Assembly (NCBI GenBank): GCA_016874735.1
Contig: VGTI01000030.1
Location: 1-49,558 of the forward strand
DNA: 49,558 nt
Source: Deltaproteobacteria bacterium
GTDB lineage: Bacteria; Bdellovibrionota_B; Oligoflexia; Oligoflexales; CAIYRB01
Reading direction: 5' to 3'
Position numbers and translations under genes: made by a program. Below, one piece after another: positions 25,377 to 34,530 of this stretch; the first letter of the stretch is position 1; each line of letters opens with the position of its first letter. Under the pieces are notes generated by a model that saw only the letters and a program-made list of their open reading frames with translations, made no database searches and was not told where the DNA came from.

Positions 25377-26536
25377 GCGCGATAAAACCTCCCTGCTTGA
25401 CTACCCCGTGCAGTGCTGATGAGTAAAGGAACCAAAGCCAGACCCAGCCAGTGGGCGATGACGGCCGTACCCACGAATAAACAAACGATCAGACTCAAGG
25501 GTAGGGTGACGCTCAATCGTCTTCCATCCACTTGTAACAGTAGACTAGGTGTGATGAGGGCGGGAACCGCAGCAACGACGGCGACGCGTGAAGCAGCCAC
25601 CATGGTCAAAGACCAAGGCATGATTTGGCCGGAGCAATTTTGCCCGAGTAGATAGACGATCAAGGTGACACCCCCGATCATCGAGGCTATGTAAGTGGCG
25701 CTGCGTTGGTAAGCGCGCATGAAGTCATCGTGACTGACCCCGAGTCCCCGCTCGAGCCAGGCATGGCGTAAATCCGCAGCCATCTGCACATTCATGGTGG
25801 CTGCCAGTAGATAACCAGAGGCTAAGGCCGAGACACAGGCGACAAATAACGGGGCCGCGTTGACGGCGCTCAACATCACGAGGCCAGTAAACGGGACCGA
25901 TAACACCATCAGCAGACGGCAGAGGCGACTGCGAAAAACAATCTGCGTTAAGCGCCACCGGGTCAGTATGTCGCGCGGCGTGAGAGATCCCAGGCTTAAT
26001 GCGCGTAGGCTGTTTGCTATCTGATTGTGCTCACCCCGACTTCGACCTTTGCGCTGTTGCGCGAAAGCCAAAATGATGACGCTGCTTACTAGGAGCAGCG
26101 CCAACTCCACCGCGGCCGCGCGGGCCAACGACCACCTGGCGAGATAGGTACCCGATAACCACCACGCGGCTCCGTGCCAGAAGATGATGATGGTGGTGGC
26201 CCGCAGCCAATGATAGGTGGCTAGGATGCGAGGATCTTCGCCCAGGTATGCCGCCATGGTGGCGACGCTTTTGGGGTCATGACGTAGGATCCAATAGACG
26301 GTGACACCGCCCGCCAATACGAGACTGGCTATGGTCAGAGTTTGCGCGAAGGCGGCACGCATCGCCACGGCGATGCTGGCAATTTGCACATTGAGAAAAT
26401 CGTTGAAGACATAGAGGAACGTGCCAAACATCACTCCGCTGGCGGCGACCACGGTGAGCTCACGCCCCAGATCGTGCCGCAGACGATGGTACCACGCCAG
26501 CAACCAGATTCCATATAATGAGAGTCCACGCCTCAT
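25373..26536 (-). CDS. Multi-spanning membrane protein, probable ABC permease
   Basis: About 387 residues with ten or so hydrophobic segments and a basic loop (AQQRKGRSRGEHNQ). ATG 26536 has GGCGGGA nine bases upstream; a TTG at 26557 would extend it by seven residues. The four-base overlap with the ATPase gene makes it the likely partner permease. The sequence is too divergent for a family name by eye. The reading frame starts beside an inverted repeat shared with the yejA promoter region. Confidence 0.6.
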   Translation of the reverse strand: MRRGLSLYGIWLLAWYHRLRHDLGRELTVVAASGVMFGTFLYVFNDFLNVQIASIAVAMRAAFAQTLTIASLVLAGGVTVYWILRHDPKSVATMAAYLGEDPRILATYHWLRATTIIIFWHGAAWWLSGTYLARWSLARAAAVELALLLVSSVIILAFAQQRKGRSRGEHNQIANSLRALSLGSLTPRDILTRWRLTQIVFRSRLCRLLMVLSVPFTGLVMLSAVNAAPLFVACVSALASGYLLAATMNVQMAADLRHAWLERGLGVSHDDFMRAYQRSATYIASMIGGVTLIVYLLGQNCSGQIMPWSLTMVAASRVAVVAAVPALITPSLLLQVDGRRLSVTLPLSLIVCLFVGTAVIAHWLGLALVPLLISTARGSQAGRFYRA

Positions 26537-26549
26537 GGCATAAGTCCCG

Positions 26550-26580
26550 CCTGACAATTAGGTCAGGGTTAATCTACAAT
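26550..26580 (+). promoter_or_regulatory. Promoter of yejA with overlapping inverted repeat
   Basis: CTGACA (26551-26556), an 18-base spacer and TACAAT (26575-26580) make a fair promoter for yejA. A palindrome CCTGAC-N6-GTCAGG (26550-26567) overlaps the -35 and lies just outside the divergent permease start, so one regulator could act on both directions. Confidence 0.45.
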
Positions 26581-26627
26581 CGTATGCACAACTTCCCTAG
26601 TCTTAGTTCACAGTCGGAGGCTCGATC

Positions 26628-28442
26628 ATGCTTAAGGCCCTAGCTGCCGCACTCATCGCTACGTTGGCACATGGCAGTGTCGCCACGGCTGAGGCCGGCA
26701 TCGCCATGCGCGCGGAGCCCAAATACAAGCCGGGATTTAAGGCCTTCGACTACGCTAATCCTGAGGCGCCTAAGGGTGGCACCCTCATTATTGGTATGGA
26801 GGGGGGCGTCGATACGCTTAACCCTTACGCCCTAAAAGGTGATATCGCCCCCGAGGTGGCTACCCTGGTGTTCCAGGAGCTCGGTGATAACGCGCTCGAC
26901 GAGCCCTTCAGTCGGTATCCTAGTGTGGCACAGAGTTTTCAGCTCGCAGCTGACCAGTTGTCGCTCACGGTTACGTTACGACCCGAGGCTAAATTCTCCG
27001 ACGGGAAACCGGTGACCGCGGCCGATGTCGCGTTCAGTTTCGACACCTTTCAATCAAATAAGGTGGCCCCTTTTTACAAATCCTATTGGGCCGATATTAA
27101 GTCGGTGAGTGTGATCGACGCCAAGACCGTCAAGTTTGTCTTCAAAAGGGAGAATCCGGAATTAGCCCTCATCACTACGGAGATGGCCATATTCCCCAAA
27201 CACGTTTACGCCAGCGGTGATTTTGCCTCCCGCGCTGTTGGCTCTGGACCATACACCGTCGCAGACCTGCGTCCTGGGGTATCAATCACTTTCAAGCGTA
27301 ATCCCAACTGGTGGGCTAAGGATCTCCCTGTCTACCGCGGCCGTTTCAACTTCGACACCATCGTCATCAAATACTACAAAGACCCTACGGCGATGGTAGA
27401 GGCGTTCAAACGCGGTGATTTTGACCTCTACGACGTCCGCATGGCTAAGATTTGGTCCAAGGAGATGAATGGCCCCAAGTTTGATGACCTCCACTACATC
27501 AAGAAAGAACTTCTGACCACGCGTAATGCGCAGGGGGGACAGGGTTTTGTCTTTAACTTGAGATTGCCCATCTTCCAGGATCTACGCGTGCGCCAAGCGC
27601 TGGCCTTGGCCTTTGATTTTGACTGGTCCAATAGGAACCTCTTCTACGGTCAATATGCCGTCAACGAGAGTTTCTTTCAAAATACAACGCTCGCGGCTAC
27701 CGGCATGCCGACGCCCGAAGAGCTGGCAGTGCTGACGCCACTAAAGGCTGATTTGCCTGACGAGGTGTTTTCAAAGCCGATGGGTTGGCTCGGTAAAGGT
27801 CAGCCGATCCAAGACCGCTTGAGAGCGGCGATGCAGCTCCTGAAGTCTGCAGGTTACCAGATCAAGGACGGCGTCGCGACGGGTCCAGGGGGGCAACTTG
27901 CCTTTAAGTTTTTACTGGAGCCAGGTGGCCTGCAGCGCGTCGTCGAGCCTTACTTGCAAAATTTACGTAAACTCGGCGTCAACGTGACGATGGAGGAAAA
28001 GGAGCAGAGCGTCTACATCCGCCGCGTAGATCAGCGTGATTTCGAAATGACCAGTCTGATCTACGGCCAGTCGCAGTCTCCTGGTAATGAACAAAAAGCC
28101 TACTGGACCTCGGCCGCCGCCGACGAGTCGTACTCCCAAAATTACAGTGGCCTTAAAAATAAGGCCGTCGACGTACTCGTATCAAAGGTCATTTACGCAC
28201 AAAGTCGCAGTGAACTGGAGCTGATGACGCGCTGTCTGGACCGTGCCCTCTATCATACGCACCTCATGGTGCATAACTGGCATTCCCCTAACTACCGGCT
28301 CGCATACTGGGATAAATTTAGCCATCCCAACACTTTACCCACCTATTACACCACGCGTCAGTTTTACGAGCTCATGTGGTTTGACGCCGCTAAAGCACAG
28401 CGCCTCACGGACGCTCAAGCCAAGGGAGTACCGCTACTGTAA
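26628..28442 (+). CDS. yejA: Peptide ABC transporter substrate-binding protein (YejA-like)
   Basis: 604 residues. The signal peptide (LKALAAALIATLAHG, cleaved after AEA) is followed by a family 5 extracellular binding domain with AFDYANPEAPKGGTL, the N-terminal hallmark of YejA-type proteins. Known YejA binds oligopeptides, and the transporter can admit microcin C. GGAGG precedes the ATG at good spacing. The stop overlaps the next start by one base. Acts in the periplasm and feeds YejB/YejE. Confidence 0.9.
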   Translation: MLKALAAALIATLAHGSVATAEAGIAMRAEPKYKPGFKAFDYANPEAPKGGTLIIGMEGGVDTLNPYALKGDIAPEVATLVFQELGDNALDEPFSRYPSVAQSFQLAADQLSLTVTLRPEAKFSDGKPVTAADVAFSFDTFQSNKVAPFYKSYWADIKSVSVIDAKTVKFVFKRENPELALITTEMAIFPKHVYASGDFASRAVGSGPYTVADLRPGVSITFKRNPNWWAKDLPVYRGRFNFDTIVIKYYKDPTAMVEAFKRGDFDLYDVRMAKIWSKEMNGPKFDDLHYIKKELLTTRNAQGGQGFVFNLRLPIFQDLRVRQALALAFDFDWSNRNLFYGQYAVNESFFQNTTLAATGMPTPEELAVLTPLKADLPDEVFSKPMGWLGKGQPIQDRLRAAMQLLKSAGYQIKDGVATGPGGQLAFKFLLEPGGLQRVVEPYLQNLRKLGVNVTMEEKEQSVYIRRVDQRDFEMTSLIYGQSQSPGNEQKAYWTSAAADESYSQNYSGLKNKAVDVLVSKVIYAQSRSELELMTRCLDRALYHTHLMVHNWHSPNYRLAYWDKFSHPNTLPTYYTTRQFYELMWFDAAKAQRLTDAQAKGVPLL

Positions 28443-29488
28443 TGCAGAGCTATATCTTCAAACGTCTGCTCCTCATGCTGCCGACGCTGCTTGGTGTAGT
28501 ACTGATCAATTTTGCCATCATTCAATTTGTTCCCGGTGGTCCGATTGAGCAGTTTATCGCAAAATCAAGGCACCAAATGGGGGGGGAGGTTGCCTCGGGT
28601 GATATGAGCCGCGCCATGCGCAAGGGGCTCGACGAGGAACAAATCAATGAGCTGAAAAAACTCTACGAGTTTGATCAACCCTGGCCGGTACGTCTTGGGC
28701 GTTGGACCTATAAGCTCTTCACCTTCCAATTTGGCGAGTCCTACTTTCACCACAAATCGGTCATGGAACTAGTGCGTGACAAGATGCCCGTATCCCTGTG
28801 GTTGGGAATCACGTCGTTCTTCTTAACCTACGCGCTGTGCATTCCCTTGGGAGTAGCGAAAGCGGTACGGCAGGGTACGCCTTTTGATGTGACCACCAGT
28901 GTCTTAGTCCTCGTCGGCTACAGCATGCCTGGATTTGTGCTCGGGGTGCTTTTGATCTGGTTACTTGGGGGGGGAAGTTTCTGGGATGTATTCCCTATAG
29001 CTGGACTCCATAGCGACGACTATTTAACGCGTGATCTTTGGGGCAGGATCAAAGATACCTTGCATCATCTCGCACTGCCACTCATCTGCCTCAATATTGG
29101 CAGCTTTGCCGTTATGACGAGTTTAACCAAAAATACGGTCGTCGATAATATGGGCCAGCAGTACGTCCTTACGGCTCGGGCCAAGGGTGTCAAGGAAACT
29201 TGGGTGATCTGGCGCCATGTGTTTCGTAATTCGATGATTCCTCTGGTGACGGGCTTTGCAGGGAGCTTCCTGACCATGTTTTTCACCGGGAGTTTGCTGA
29301 TTGAAACCCTGTTCAGTCTGGATGGCCTAGGGCTACTTTCCTACAGATCGGTCATGGCCCGCGACTACCCAGTGGTGATGGCAACGCAGTTCTTTTTCTC
29401 CATCCTATTTGTCGTCGGTAACCTTCTGAGTGATATGATGTACGTGATGGTCGATCCACGTATTAGTTTTGAGCAGGTAGCGGAGTGA
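28442..29488 (+). CDS. yejB: Peptide ABC permease YejB-like
   Basis: 348 residues with six helices. It starts QSYIFKRLLLMLPTLLGVV, the conserved DppB/OppB-type start, with the EAA-like segment (VLTARAKGVKETWVIWRHV) and the C-terminal YVMVDPRISF. The N-terminal extracytoplasmic segment holds a FDQPWPVRLGRW insertion typical of YejB. It is directly downstream of yejA, overlapping by one base. Confidence 0.9.
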   Translation: MQSYIFKRLLLMLPTLLGVVLINFAIIQFVPGGPIEQFIAKSRHQMGGEVASGDMSRAMRKGLDEEQINELKKLYEFDQPWPVRLGRWTYKLFTFQFGESYFHHKSVMELVRDKMPVSLWLGITSFFLTYALCIPLGVAKAVRQGTPFDVTTSVLVLVGYSMPGFVLGVLLIWLLGGGSFWDVFPIAGLHSDDYLTRDLWGRIKDTLHHLALPLICLNIGSFAVMTSLTKNTVVDNMGQQYVLTARAKGVKETWVIWRHVFRNSMIPLVTGFAGSFLTMFFTGSLLIETLFSLDGLGLLSYRSVMARDYPVVMATQFFFSILFVVGNLLSDMMYVMVDPRISFEQVAE

Positions 29489-29492
29489 CAGG

Positions 29493-30518
29493 ATGGCTTT
29501 AAGTCCCCGCGTAAAACGCCGGCTACAAATTTTTCGCGGTCTGCGCCGTGGCTACTTTAGCCTGCTTGCCCTGACAGTTCTGATCGCTGTGTCGCTCGCG
29601 GCCGAATTACTTTGCAATCAGCGTCCCTTGGTCGTGCGCTACGAGGGGCATTGGTATTGGCCGGTATTTGTGAGTTATCCGGAGACCGCCTTTGGTGGTG
29701 TTTTCGATTCCGAGGCGGATTATCACGAGCCTACGGTGGCCGATGCCCTAAAACGAGACGGGAATTGGGCTATGTTTCCGCCCGTTCAGTATGACTACCA
29801 GTATATCGATACGCGGCTGAGTCAGCCCGCGCCATCGCCTCCCGACGGAAGCCATTGGCTCGGGACCGATGATCGTGGGCGCGATATTGTGGCGCGTCTC
29901 GTTTATGGTTTCCGCTTGTCAGTGGTGTTTGGCCTAACATTGGCGGTCTTTGGCTCACTGATGGGCATCGTGCTCGGGGCGCTTCAGGGTTATATCGGCG
30001 GTGTCTTTGACCTGATCAGTCAGCGCGTCATCGAAGTGTGGTCGGCGCAGAATGAACTCTACTTGCTGATCATTTTGAGCTCCATATTTGAGCCTTCTCT
30101 GACGCTGATATTTGTACTTTTGTCGCTCTTTGGCTGGATGGGGCTTGCCGCCTATGTGAGGGCTGAGTTTCTGCGGGCGCGGCAGGCGGAATACGTGCAG
30201 TCAGCGATCGCTTTGGGAGGGCAAAGATGGCGCATCATCCTGAAGCACGTCCTGCCAAACGCACTGACGCCGGTCATTACCTTTTTTCCCTTTCGCATTG
30301 CCGACGGTGTTATGGGGCTGACGGCACTAGATTTCTTGTCACTTGGTGTACCACCACCCACGCCCAGTTTAGGCGAGCTACTTAGTCAGGGTAAAGCCAA
30401 CCTGACAAGTTGGTGGATTATCGTCTCCGTCTTTGTTGTGATCAGCGCGCTCATCCTCATGCTCAACTTCGTCGGTGAAGCCGTGCAGAAGGCTATGGAT
30501 CCACGCTCGGTGGCTTAG
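29493..30518 (+). CDS. yejE: Peptide ABC permease YejE-like
   Basis: 341 residues. An N-terminal helix is followed by a large periplasmic part (VRYEGHWYWPVFVSY, HWLGTDDRGRD) and five more helices with the OppC-type EAA loop (SAIALGGQRWRIILKHVLP). It lies four bases after yejB with GGAG upstream. The 3' end overlaps the convergent lipoprotein gene by 26 bases. The expected ATPase gene yejF is not downstream, so the nucleotide-binding subunit must be encoded elsewhere or be lost. Confidence 0.9.
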   Translation: MALSPRVKRRLQIFRGLRRGYFSLLALTVLIAVSLAAELLCNQRPLVVRYEGHWYWPVFVSYPETAFGGVFDSEADYHEPTVADALKRDGNWAMFPPVQYDYQYIDTRLSQPAPSPPDGSHWLGTDDRGRDIVARLVYGFRLSVVFGLTLAVFGSLMGIVLGALQGYIGGVFDLISQRVIEVWSAQNELYLLIILSSIFEPSLTLIFVLLSLFGWMGLAAYVRAEFLRARQAEYVQSAIALGGQRWRIILKHVLPNALTPVITFFPFRIADGVMGLTALDFLSLGVPPPTPSLGELLSQGKANLTSWWIIVSVFVVISALILMLNFVGEAVQKAMDPRSVA

Positions 30519-31701
30519 TGGCGGTGTTTGTGGACGTCGATGGCTTGGTCGCTGTCACAGGCGTCGGTCCAGGCGGCGGTGTGACTTTAGTGGGACGTGC
30601 AGCCTCGCAATTTTGCTCGGCGTCTACCGGGATCACGGCATTTATGATGGCAGTTATAGGTGAGCCTGCTTGGGCTCCAGTGGGTTGAGAGCACTGTGGC
30701 TCGTCTGCGGCAGCGCGTCGATTCTCGAGAGCTTTCGCTTGTCTTTGTTGGAGTTTGCGCTTCTCTTCCGGTGTGAGATCGTCGCGGTTACTTGGTTGGT
30801 CGCTGGTCTTGGAAGTGGGCGACTGGGAATTAGAACTGCCGGAGACAGCCCCGCCGCCACCACTGACGCCGTAGCCGCTGCTGCCGAGGACAATGCCGCC
30901 AGCGCTAACCTGCTTAGTGTTTAGTCCTGGGACAAATTCGTGTTGGGCCTTTAGGCCAATCAAACGGCCACCGTTAAAGTTTTGATTTTCTGCGCGCGCA
31001 ATGTCGTCGCCGACGGGGCCGCCAATATCGCGGGCGATCTGCTGCATCAGAGGGGAGTTAGGCGCTCGCGTACTCAGCCCCTGGGGCGTGCTGGATGAAG
31101 CATCGTCGGCATAGGCCATTTGCTGCTCCTGCATATCAGCTTCGATGTCGAAACCCTCCTGCGCATTTGACTGGGTAATGGTGGGTATCGACTTAGCGAA
31201 CAGAGCCCGACGGCCACCTTGGTCACTGAGGCGCCACTGCACCTGACAGGGTAACTCCGATGTTAGGATGGCGAATTGATTTTGTAAGGTTTTGGTACTA
31301 GCTGCTTTGGTAGAGACCGATCGTACGGTTTTGCGGCCGCGGCAACTCACGGCCGTCTTACTCTGCAGACCAGTAATATTGGCGAGTTCTGGTTTTTTCT
31401 GCTGTTTGGTCGCGCCGCGTTTGTAGAGACCACAGCCGATTTCGATATTCTCGCCGTTGCGGCCTTTGGCCGCCACGTTTTCTGCTGCATCAATAAAGGC
31501 ACAGGTCAAATAAGCCCCCACGATCTGCTGGGGTGGGTCGGCGGTTTGCGATTCGGGTTGGTCGTTGCTACGTCCCTGGCCGAGATCGAAACTGAAGCCC
31601 GGCAACTGGAGTGGGCCACTGCTGCTAGCGTCGCATGCTGCTAACATGCTGATCCCTAAGGATAGTACTGCGAGATGCGCGGAGATCTTGGAGGCATGCA
31701 T
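30493..31701 (-). CDS. Lipoprotein, unknown function
   Basis: 402 residues with a signal peptide ending in lipobox LAAC. The mature part has a Cys-containing region near residues 60-140, a low-complexity Gly/Ser stretch (GVSGGGGAVSGSSNSQ), a Lys/Arg/Gln-rich segment and a Pro/Thr-rich tail. Its 3' end runs into the yejE stop on the opposite strand. No family is recognised. Confidence 0.65.
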   Translation of the reverse strand: MHASKISAHLAVLSLGISMLAACDASSSGPLQLPGFSFDLGQGRSNDQPESQTADPPQQIVGAYLTCAFIDAAENVAAKGRNGENIEIGCGLYKRGATKQQKKPELANITGLQSKTAVSCRGRKTVRSVSTKAASTKTLQNQFAILTSELPCQVQWRLSDQGGRRALFAKSIPTITQSNAQEGFDIEADMQEQQMAYADDASSSTPQGLSTRAPNSPLMQQIARDIGGPVGDDIARAENQNFNGGRLIGLKAQHEFVPGLNTKQVSAGGIVLGSSGYGVSGGGGAVSGSSNSQSPTSKTSDQPSNRDDLTPEEKRKLQQRQAKALENRRAAADEPQCSQPTGAQAGSPITAIINAVIPVDAEQNCEAARPTKVTPPPGPTPVTATKPSTSTNTATKPPSVDP

Positions 31702-31910
31702 GAGGACGCCTTAAATTGAGACCGGGGCCAATTTTTGTCTGGTTTCAACTACTAAATCTAATCTCTTATCGGTCTGATCTTCTTAAAACTTGAGTGATTT
31801 CAAATTTAAGACAGTAATCGCAGGCTTATCTTCCGATTTAGGTGCCACTCGATTTGCAATTCCTGGCTGGGTTCGCTATAGACTGGGCTTCGGCGCATCC
31901 CGGGGGAGCC

Positions 31911-32690
31911 ATGATTGACGTCCAAGCCAGCAGTGGGGCATCTAAGTTTGCTATTGAGTCGGTAGGTATCACCAGTCTGACCTATCCGATCATTGCGCGC
32001 GATGCTGCTACGGGCGAGCACCAAACTACCGTGGCGAGCTGGCAGCTGGGGGTTGATCTCGATGCTTCCCGGCGGGGCACCCACATGTCGCGGTTCATCA
32101 CCGCGCTTGATGAGATTGCGGCAACCCCCCTCGACCTTGACGGTCTGTACCGCTTTGCCTGCGACATCGCAACTCTACTACATGCCAACTCTTCACAGCT
32201 GTCGGCGTCTTTTCGATGGTTTAGGCGCGTGGCTGCGCCGGTCAGTGGACGCTCTGCGCTCCTAGAGAGCGACGTCACGTTTAAGGCCGTCAGCGGGGAC
32301 CAGGCGCGGAAAAGTTTGACCATCAAGGTTGCGGCTAAATCGCTATGTCCATGCTCCAAAGCGGTGGCAGAGCGTGGGGCTCACAACCAAAGATCCGAGC
32401 TCAAGCTGACGGTGCATTTGCATCCAGAGAGCAAGACACCGAGCATCAACGAGCTACTAGGTCTACTTGAACGCAGCGCCAGCTCGCCGGTATATCCCGT
32501 GCTGAAGCGCGAGGACGAGAAGTTTGTCACCGAGGCGGCCTACGATCAGCCCGTCTTTGTCGAGGACATCGTGCGCGCCGCTGCGGAGCAGGCATCGAGC
32601 CTGGGTCAGCTCGCCGGGTTTGAGGTCGAGGCGGTCAATCGGGAGTCCATTCACGCCCATGACTGCTATGCCCGGATCAGTTTTCCCTAA
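31911..32690 (+). CDS. folE2: GTP cyclohydrolase IB (FolE2)
   Basis: 259 residues. FolE2 makes dihydroneopterin triphosphate, the first step to folate and related pterins, and is metal-flexible compared with FolE. Signatures are RGTHMSRF, the active-site Cys motif LCPCSKAVAERGAHNQRS, and FVEDIVR near the C-terminus. The ATG at 31911 gives the standard MIDVQ start and has GGGGGAG just upstream; a GTG at 31842 would add a non-homologous 23-residue extension. folK lies about 10 kb away. Confidence 0.9.
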   Translation: MIDVQASSGASKFAIESVGITSLTYPIIARDAATGEHQTTVASWQLGVDLDASRRGTHMSRFITALDEIAATPLDLDGLYRFACDIATLLHANSSQLSASFRWFRRVAAPVSGRSALLESDVTFKAVSGDQARKSLTIKVAAKSLCPCSKAVAERGAHNQRSELKLTVHLHPESKTPSINELLGLLERSASSPVYPVLKREDEKFVTEAAYDQPVFVEDIVRAAAEQASSLGQLAGFEVEAVNRESIHAHDCYARISFP

Positions 32691-32743
32691 GCGGACGATG
32701 CGACCAAGTGCTTAGGATAAAAACTAGGATTAAAAATTAGGAC

Positions 32744-32779
32744 AAAAAAACCGGCTGCCACGAGCTCTCTGGCAGCCGG
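32744..32779 (-). terminator. Strong rho-independent terminator of the lysine-rich protein gene
   Basis: Perfect ten-base stem (32751-32760 with 32770-32779) and nine-base loop; on the minus strand it is followed by seven T (32750-32744). It serves the minus-strand gene and, with a weak T-tract, may also stop folE2. Confidence 0.85.
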
Positions 32780-32825
32780 CTTAATTCGTTGGTTAGCAAA
32801 CCAAGAATTAGCGAACTAGGAAAAA

Positions 32826-33017
32826 TTACTTCTTCTTTTTCGCTTTTTTCGCGCCGGTCTTCTTCTTGCGGCGAGCTTTCTTCTTGACTACTGCGCCAGC
32901 GGTGCCAGCAGCTGCAGCCTTCTTCTTCTTCTTGCCCACTTTTTTCTTAGCGGTGCCAACTTTTTTTGCTTTTGCAGCGGTCTTCTTCTTAGCAGCTTTC
33001 TTTTTCTTCTTAACCAA
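32826..33017 (-). CDS. Lysine-rich histone-H1-like protein
   Basis: 63 residues, almost only Lys, Ala, Arg, Gly and Val, with KKKKKAAKKK blocks. Such proteins (Hc1, AlgP-tail, H1-like) bind DNA or RNA non-specifically. A TTG start with GGAGGAGA at good spacing, a candidate promoter upstream (33111-33138) and a strong terminator downstream support a real small gene, not a low-complexity accident. Confidence 0.7.
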   Translation of the reverse strand: MVKKKKKAAKKKTAAKAKKVGTAKKKVGKKKKKAAAAGTAGAVVKKKARRKKKTGAKKAKKKK

Positions 33018-33049
33018 GGCTTATCTCCTCCGACATACGTTAAAGTTTA

Positions 33050-33063
33050 CCCGAACATTCGGG
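33050..33063. promoter_or_regulatory. Palindrome in the leader of the lysine-rich gene
   Basis: CCCGAA and TTCGGG separated by two bases, about 20 bases upstream of the ribosome binding site and downstream of the -10. It could be an operator or a leader hairpin. Confidence 0.5.
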
Positions 33064-33110
33064 AACCCTATCCACACTCTCAGCAACACAAATGTCGCAT
33101 CGATTAGTAA

Positions 33111-33138
33111 AGTGTATCATGACCTGCGACAGTGTTAA
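33111..33138 (-). promoter_or_regulatory. Candidate promoter of the lysine-rich gene
   Basis: Minus strand: TTAACA (33133-33138), 16-base spacer, TACACT (33111-33116). Confidence 0.4.
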
Positions 33139-33329
33139 AAATTTTTTACCGAATCTTGCTTGCCTTTTCAAACAATTTCGCAATCCACTTGTGACTCTCA
33201 CTCCCCAACGCTGACATTTTTTGCGTCTCACTTAAATCTTTGTACGCATTGGCGCTCATGAGTTTAACGCACGGCGGTAATGCACGTAGTCGTTATCGGC
33301 AGCATGGCAAAAAAAAATTATAGTCAGCA

Positions 33330-34439
33330 TCAAAATTTCACACCCGAGCCTGCACCGACCATGAACAAACTGCTCGTTGCCTGACTAAAATTTTGACACG
33401 CAGCGATCTCGCAGCTTGCATCGGCATTGATCCGATACCACTGCCAAGTCATCGTCAGATCGGCTGTCCAATGCGCGGAAAGCTCCCACCGCAAAAAGGT
33501 GTCACCCATGGCGCTCAGGGCTTTCAGCTTGCTGTTAAAAGCTAGCGGTTGATAGCTGATCAGACCAAAGGCGTTCACTTTTTCAGACAGATTTTTTGCC
33601 GCTTCGATGGCAATCGCTGGTCCTGTGGTAGCCTCGAGTCGCAGTGATGCTGTGCCTAGATTTACGTCCGTGATTCCCATCACTGGTAGCTTTGTATAGA
33701 CCGGTCCCGCACCTATAGCGAACGAGGAATCATCGTCACCCATACCGCGACTCAGCTCGTAAAATAGGAAAGATTTGCCCGTTGCTCGTAAGAATTTAGC
33801 GGCGTTGTGATTGCCACTCGTGACGGTCGTTAGGTTGTGGGCTTCGCCTTGCGCATAGACTAGCCAGGTGGCGTTAGCTGGTTGCCAGCTAAGGGCAAGA
33901 CTGGTGCTACCTACATCCGAATTACCGCTGTAGGCATCCACACCTGCTTGGGCACTGAATGATTCACGCCCTGCTGCAAGTAGCAGGGACATCCGGAAAC
34001 GGCCTGGATGCAGCCTCAGTGTGTGCCCCGAAAAGGTAACGATGGAATCAGCCTCGTCCTCAGCAAGGGGATCGTACTCCTTACCCTGCGCAAGCTCGCT
34101 GACAAAACTATGATCGTCCGTACCATCAGACTGCATACTTTGCTTAGTCAGCGGAGCAGCCTTGACCGGCAGTTCACTAATGAGCTGACCTTGGTCGGAT
34201 ATCGCCTTGACCGTGATGTCTGAAACAGTCTTGAGCATCAGCCACGTGGACTTGGTCCGGAACGCGACATCGACTCCGCGAAATTTGTAGCGACCTCGGT
34301 AATAGGAGGCACCAGGAATAGGGTCCCAACGATAGACGGCGGTTTTCTCAGCCGCGCTGGCCGGCCCCTCAGAGCTCGACCACAAAGCGCCCACCAAGCA
34401 TAGTCCAAAAAAGTGGCTCTTCAACGATTTGCCCAACAT
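33330..34439 (-). CDS. Secreted or outer-membrane protein, probable beta-barrel
   Basis: 369 residues with a cleavable signal peptide (cut near PASA). The first 90 mature residues look like a fibronectin-type strand domain (YRWDPIPGASYYRG). The rest alternates hydrophobic and polar residues, as outer-membrane strands do, and ends in Phe (GSGVKF), the usual insertion signal of beta-barrels. No family is recognised. Confidence 0.6.
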   Translation of the reverse strand: MLGKSLKSHFFGLCLVGALWSSSEGPASAAEKTAVYRWDPIPGASYYRGRYKFRGVDVAFRTKSTWLMLKTVSDITVKAISDQGQLISELPVKAAPLTKQSMQSDGTDDHSFVSELAQGKEYDPLAEDEADSIVTFSGHTLRLHPGRFRMSLLLAAGRESFSAQAGVDAYSGNSDVGSTSLALSWQPANATWLVYAQGEAHNLTTVTSGNHNAAKFLRATGKSFLFYELSRGMGDDDSSFAIGAGPVYTKLPVMGITDVNLGTASLRLEATTGPAIAIEAAKNLSEKVNAFGLISYQPLAFNSKLKALSAMGDTFLRWELSAHWTADLTMTWQWYRINADASCEIAACQNFSQATSSLFMVGAGSGVKF

Positions 34440-34530
34440 AGCGCGTCACCACAGTGGAAGTGTTTTTGATGGCAAAACATGCTTCAATCATGTGGGAATC
34501 GGCAGTTGATAGCAAGTCAGTAACCTACGA

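Larger units (their letters stand above)
33018..33329. other. Intergenic region upstream of the lysine-rich gene
   Basis: 312 bases with no gene supported. It contains the minus-strand promoter (33111-33138) and a perfect CCCGAA-CA-TTCGGG palindrome (33050-33063) in the 5' leader of the lysine-rich gene. The part to 33329 is the 3' side of the envelope-protein gene and ends in a long A run. Confidence 0.6.

Noticed and set aside
31842-31910. N-terminal extension of FolE2 from the GTG at 31842
   Set aside because: The family starts at MIDVQ-like sequence; the extension has no homologous look and the ATG 31911 has a purine-rich ribosome binding site next to it.
32866-33138. Phe/Ala-rich plus-strand frame of 90 codons
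   Set aside because: It is the exact antisense of the lysine-rich gene (AAG read as CTT/TTC) and has no ribosome binding site; the minus-strand gene has promoter, ribosome binding site and terminator.
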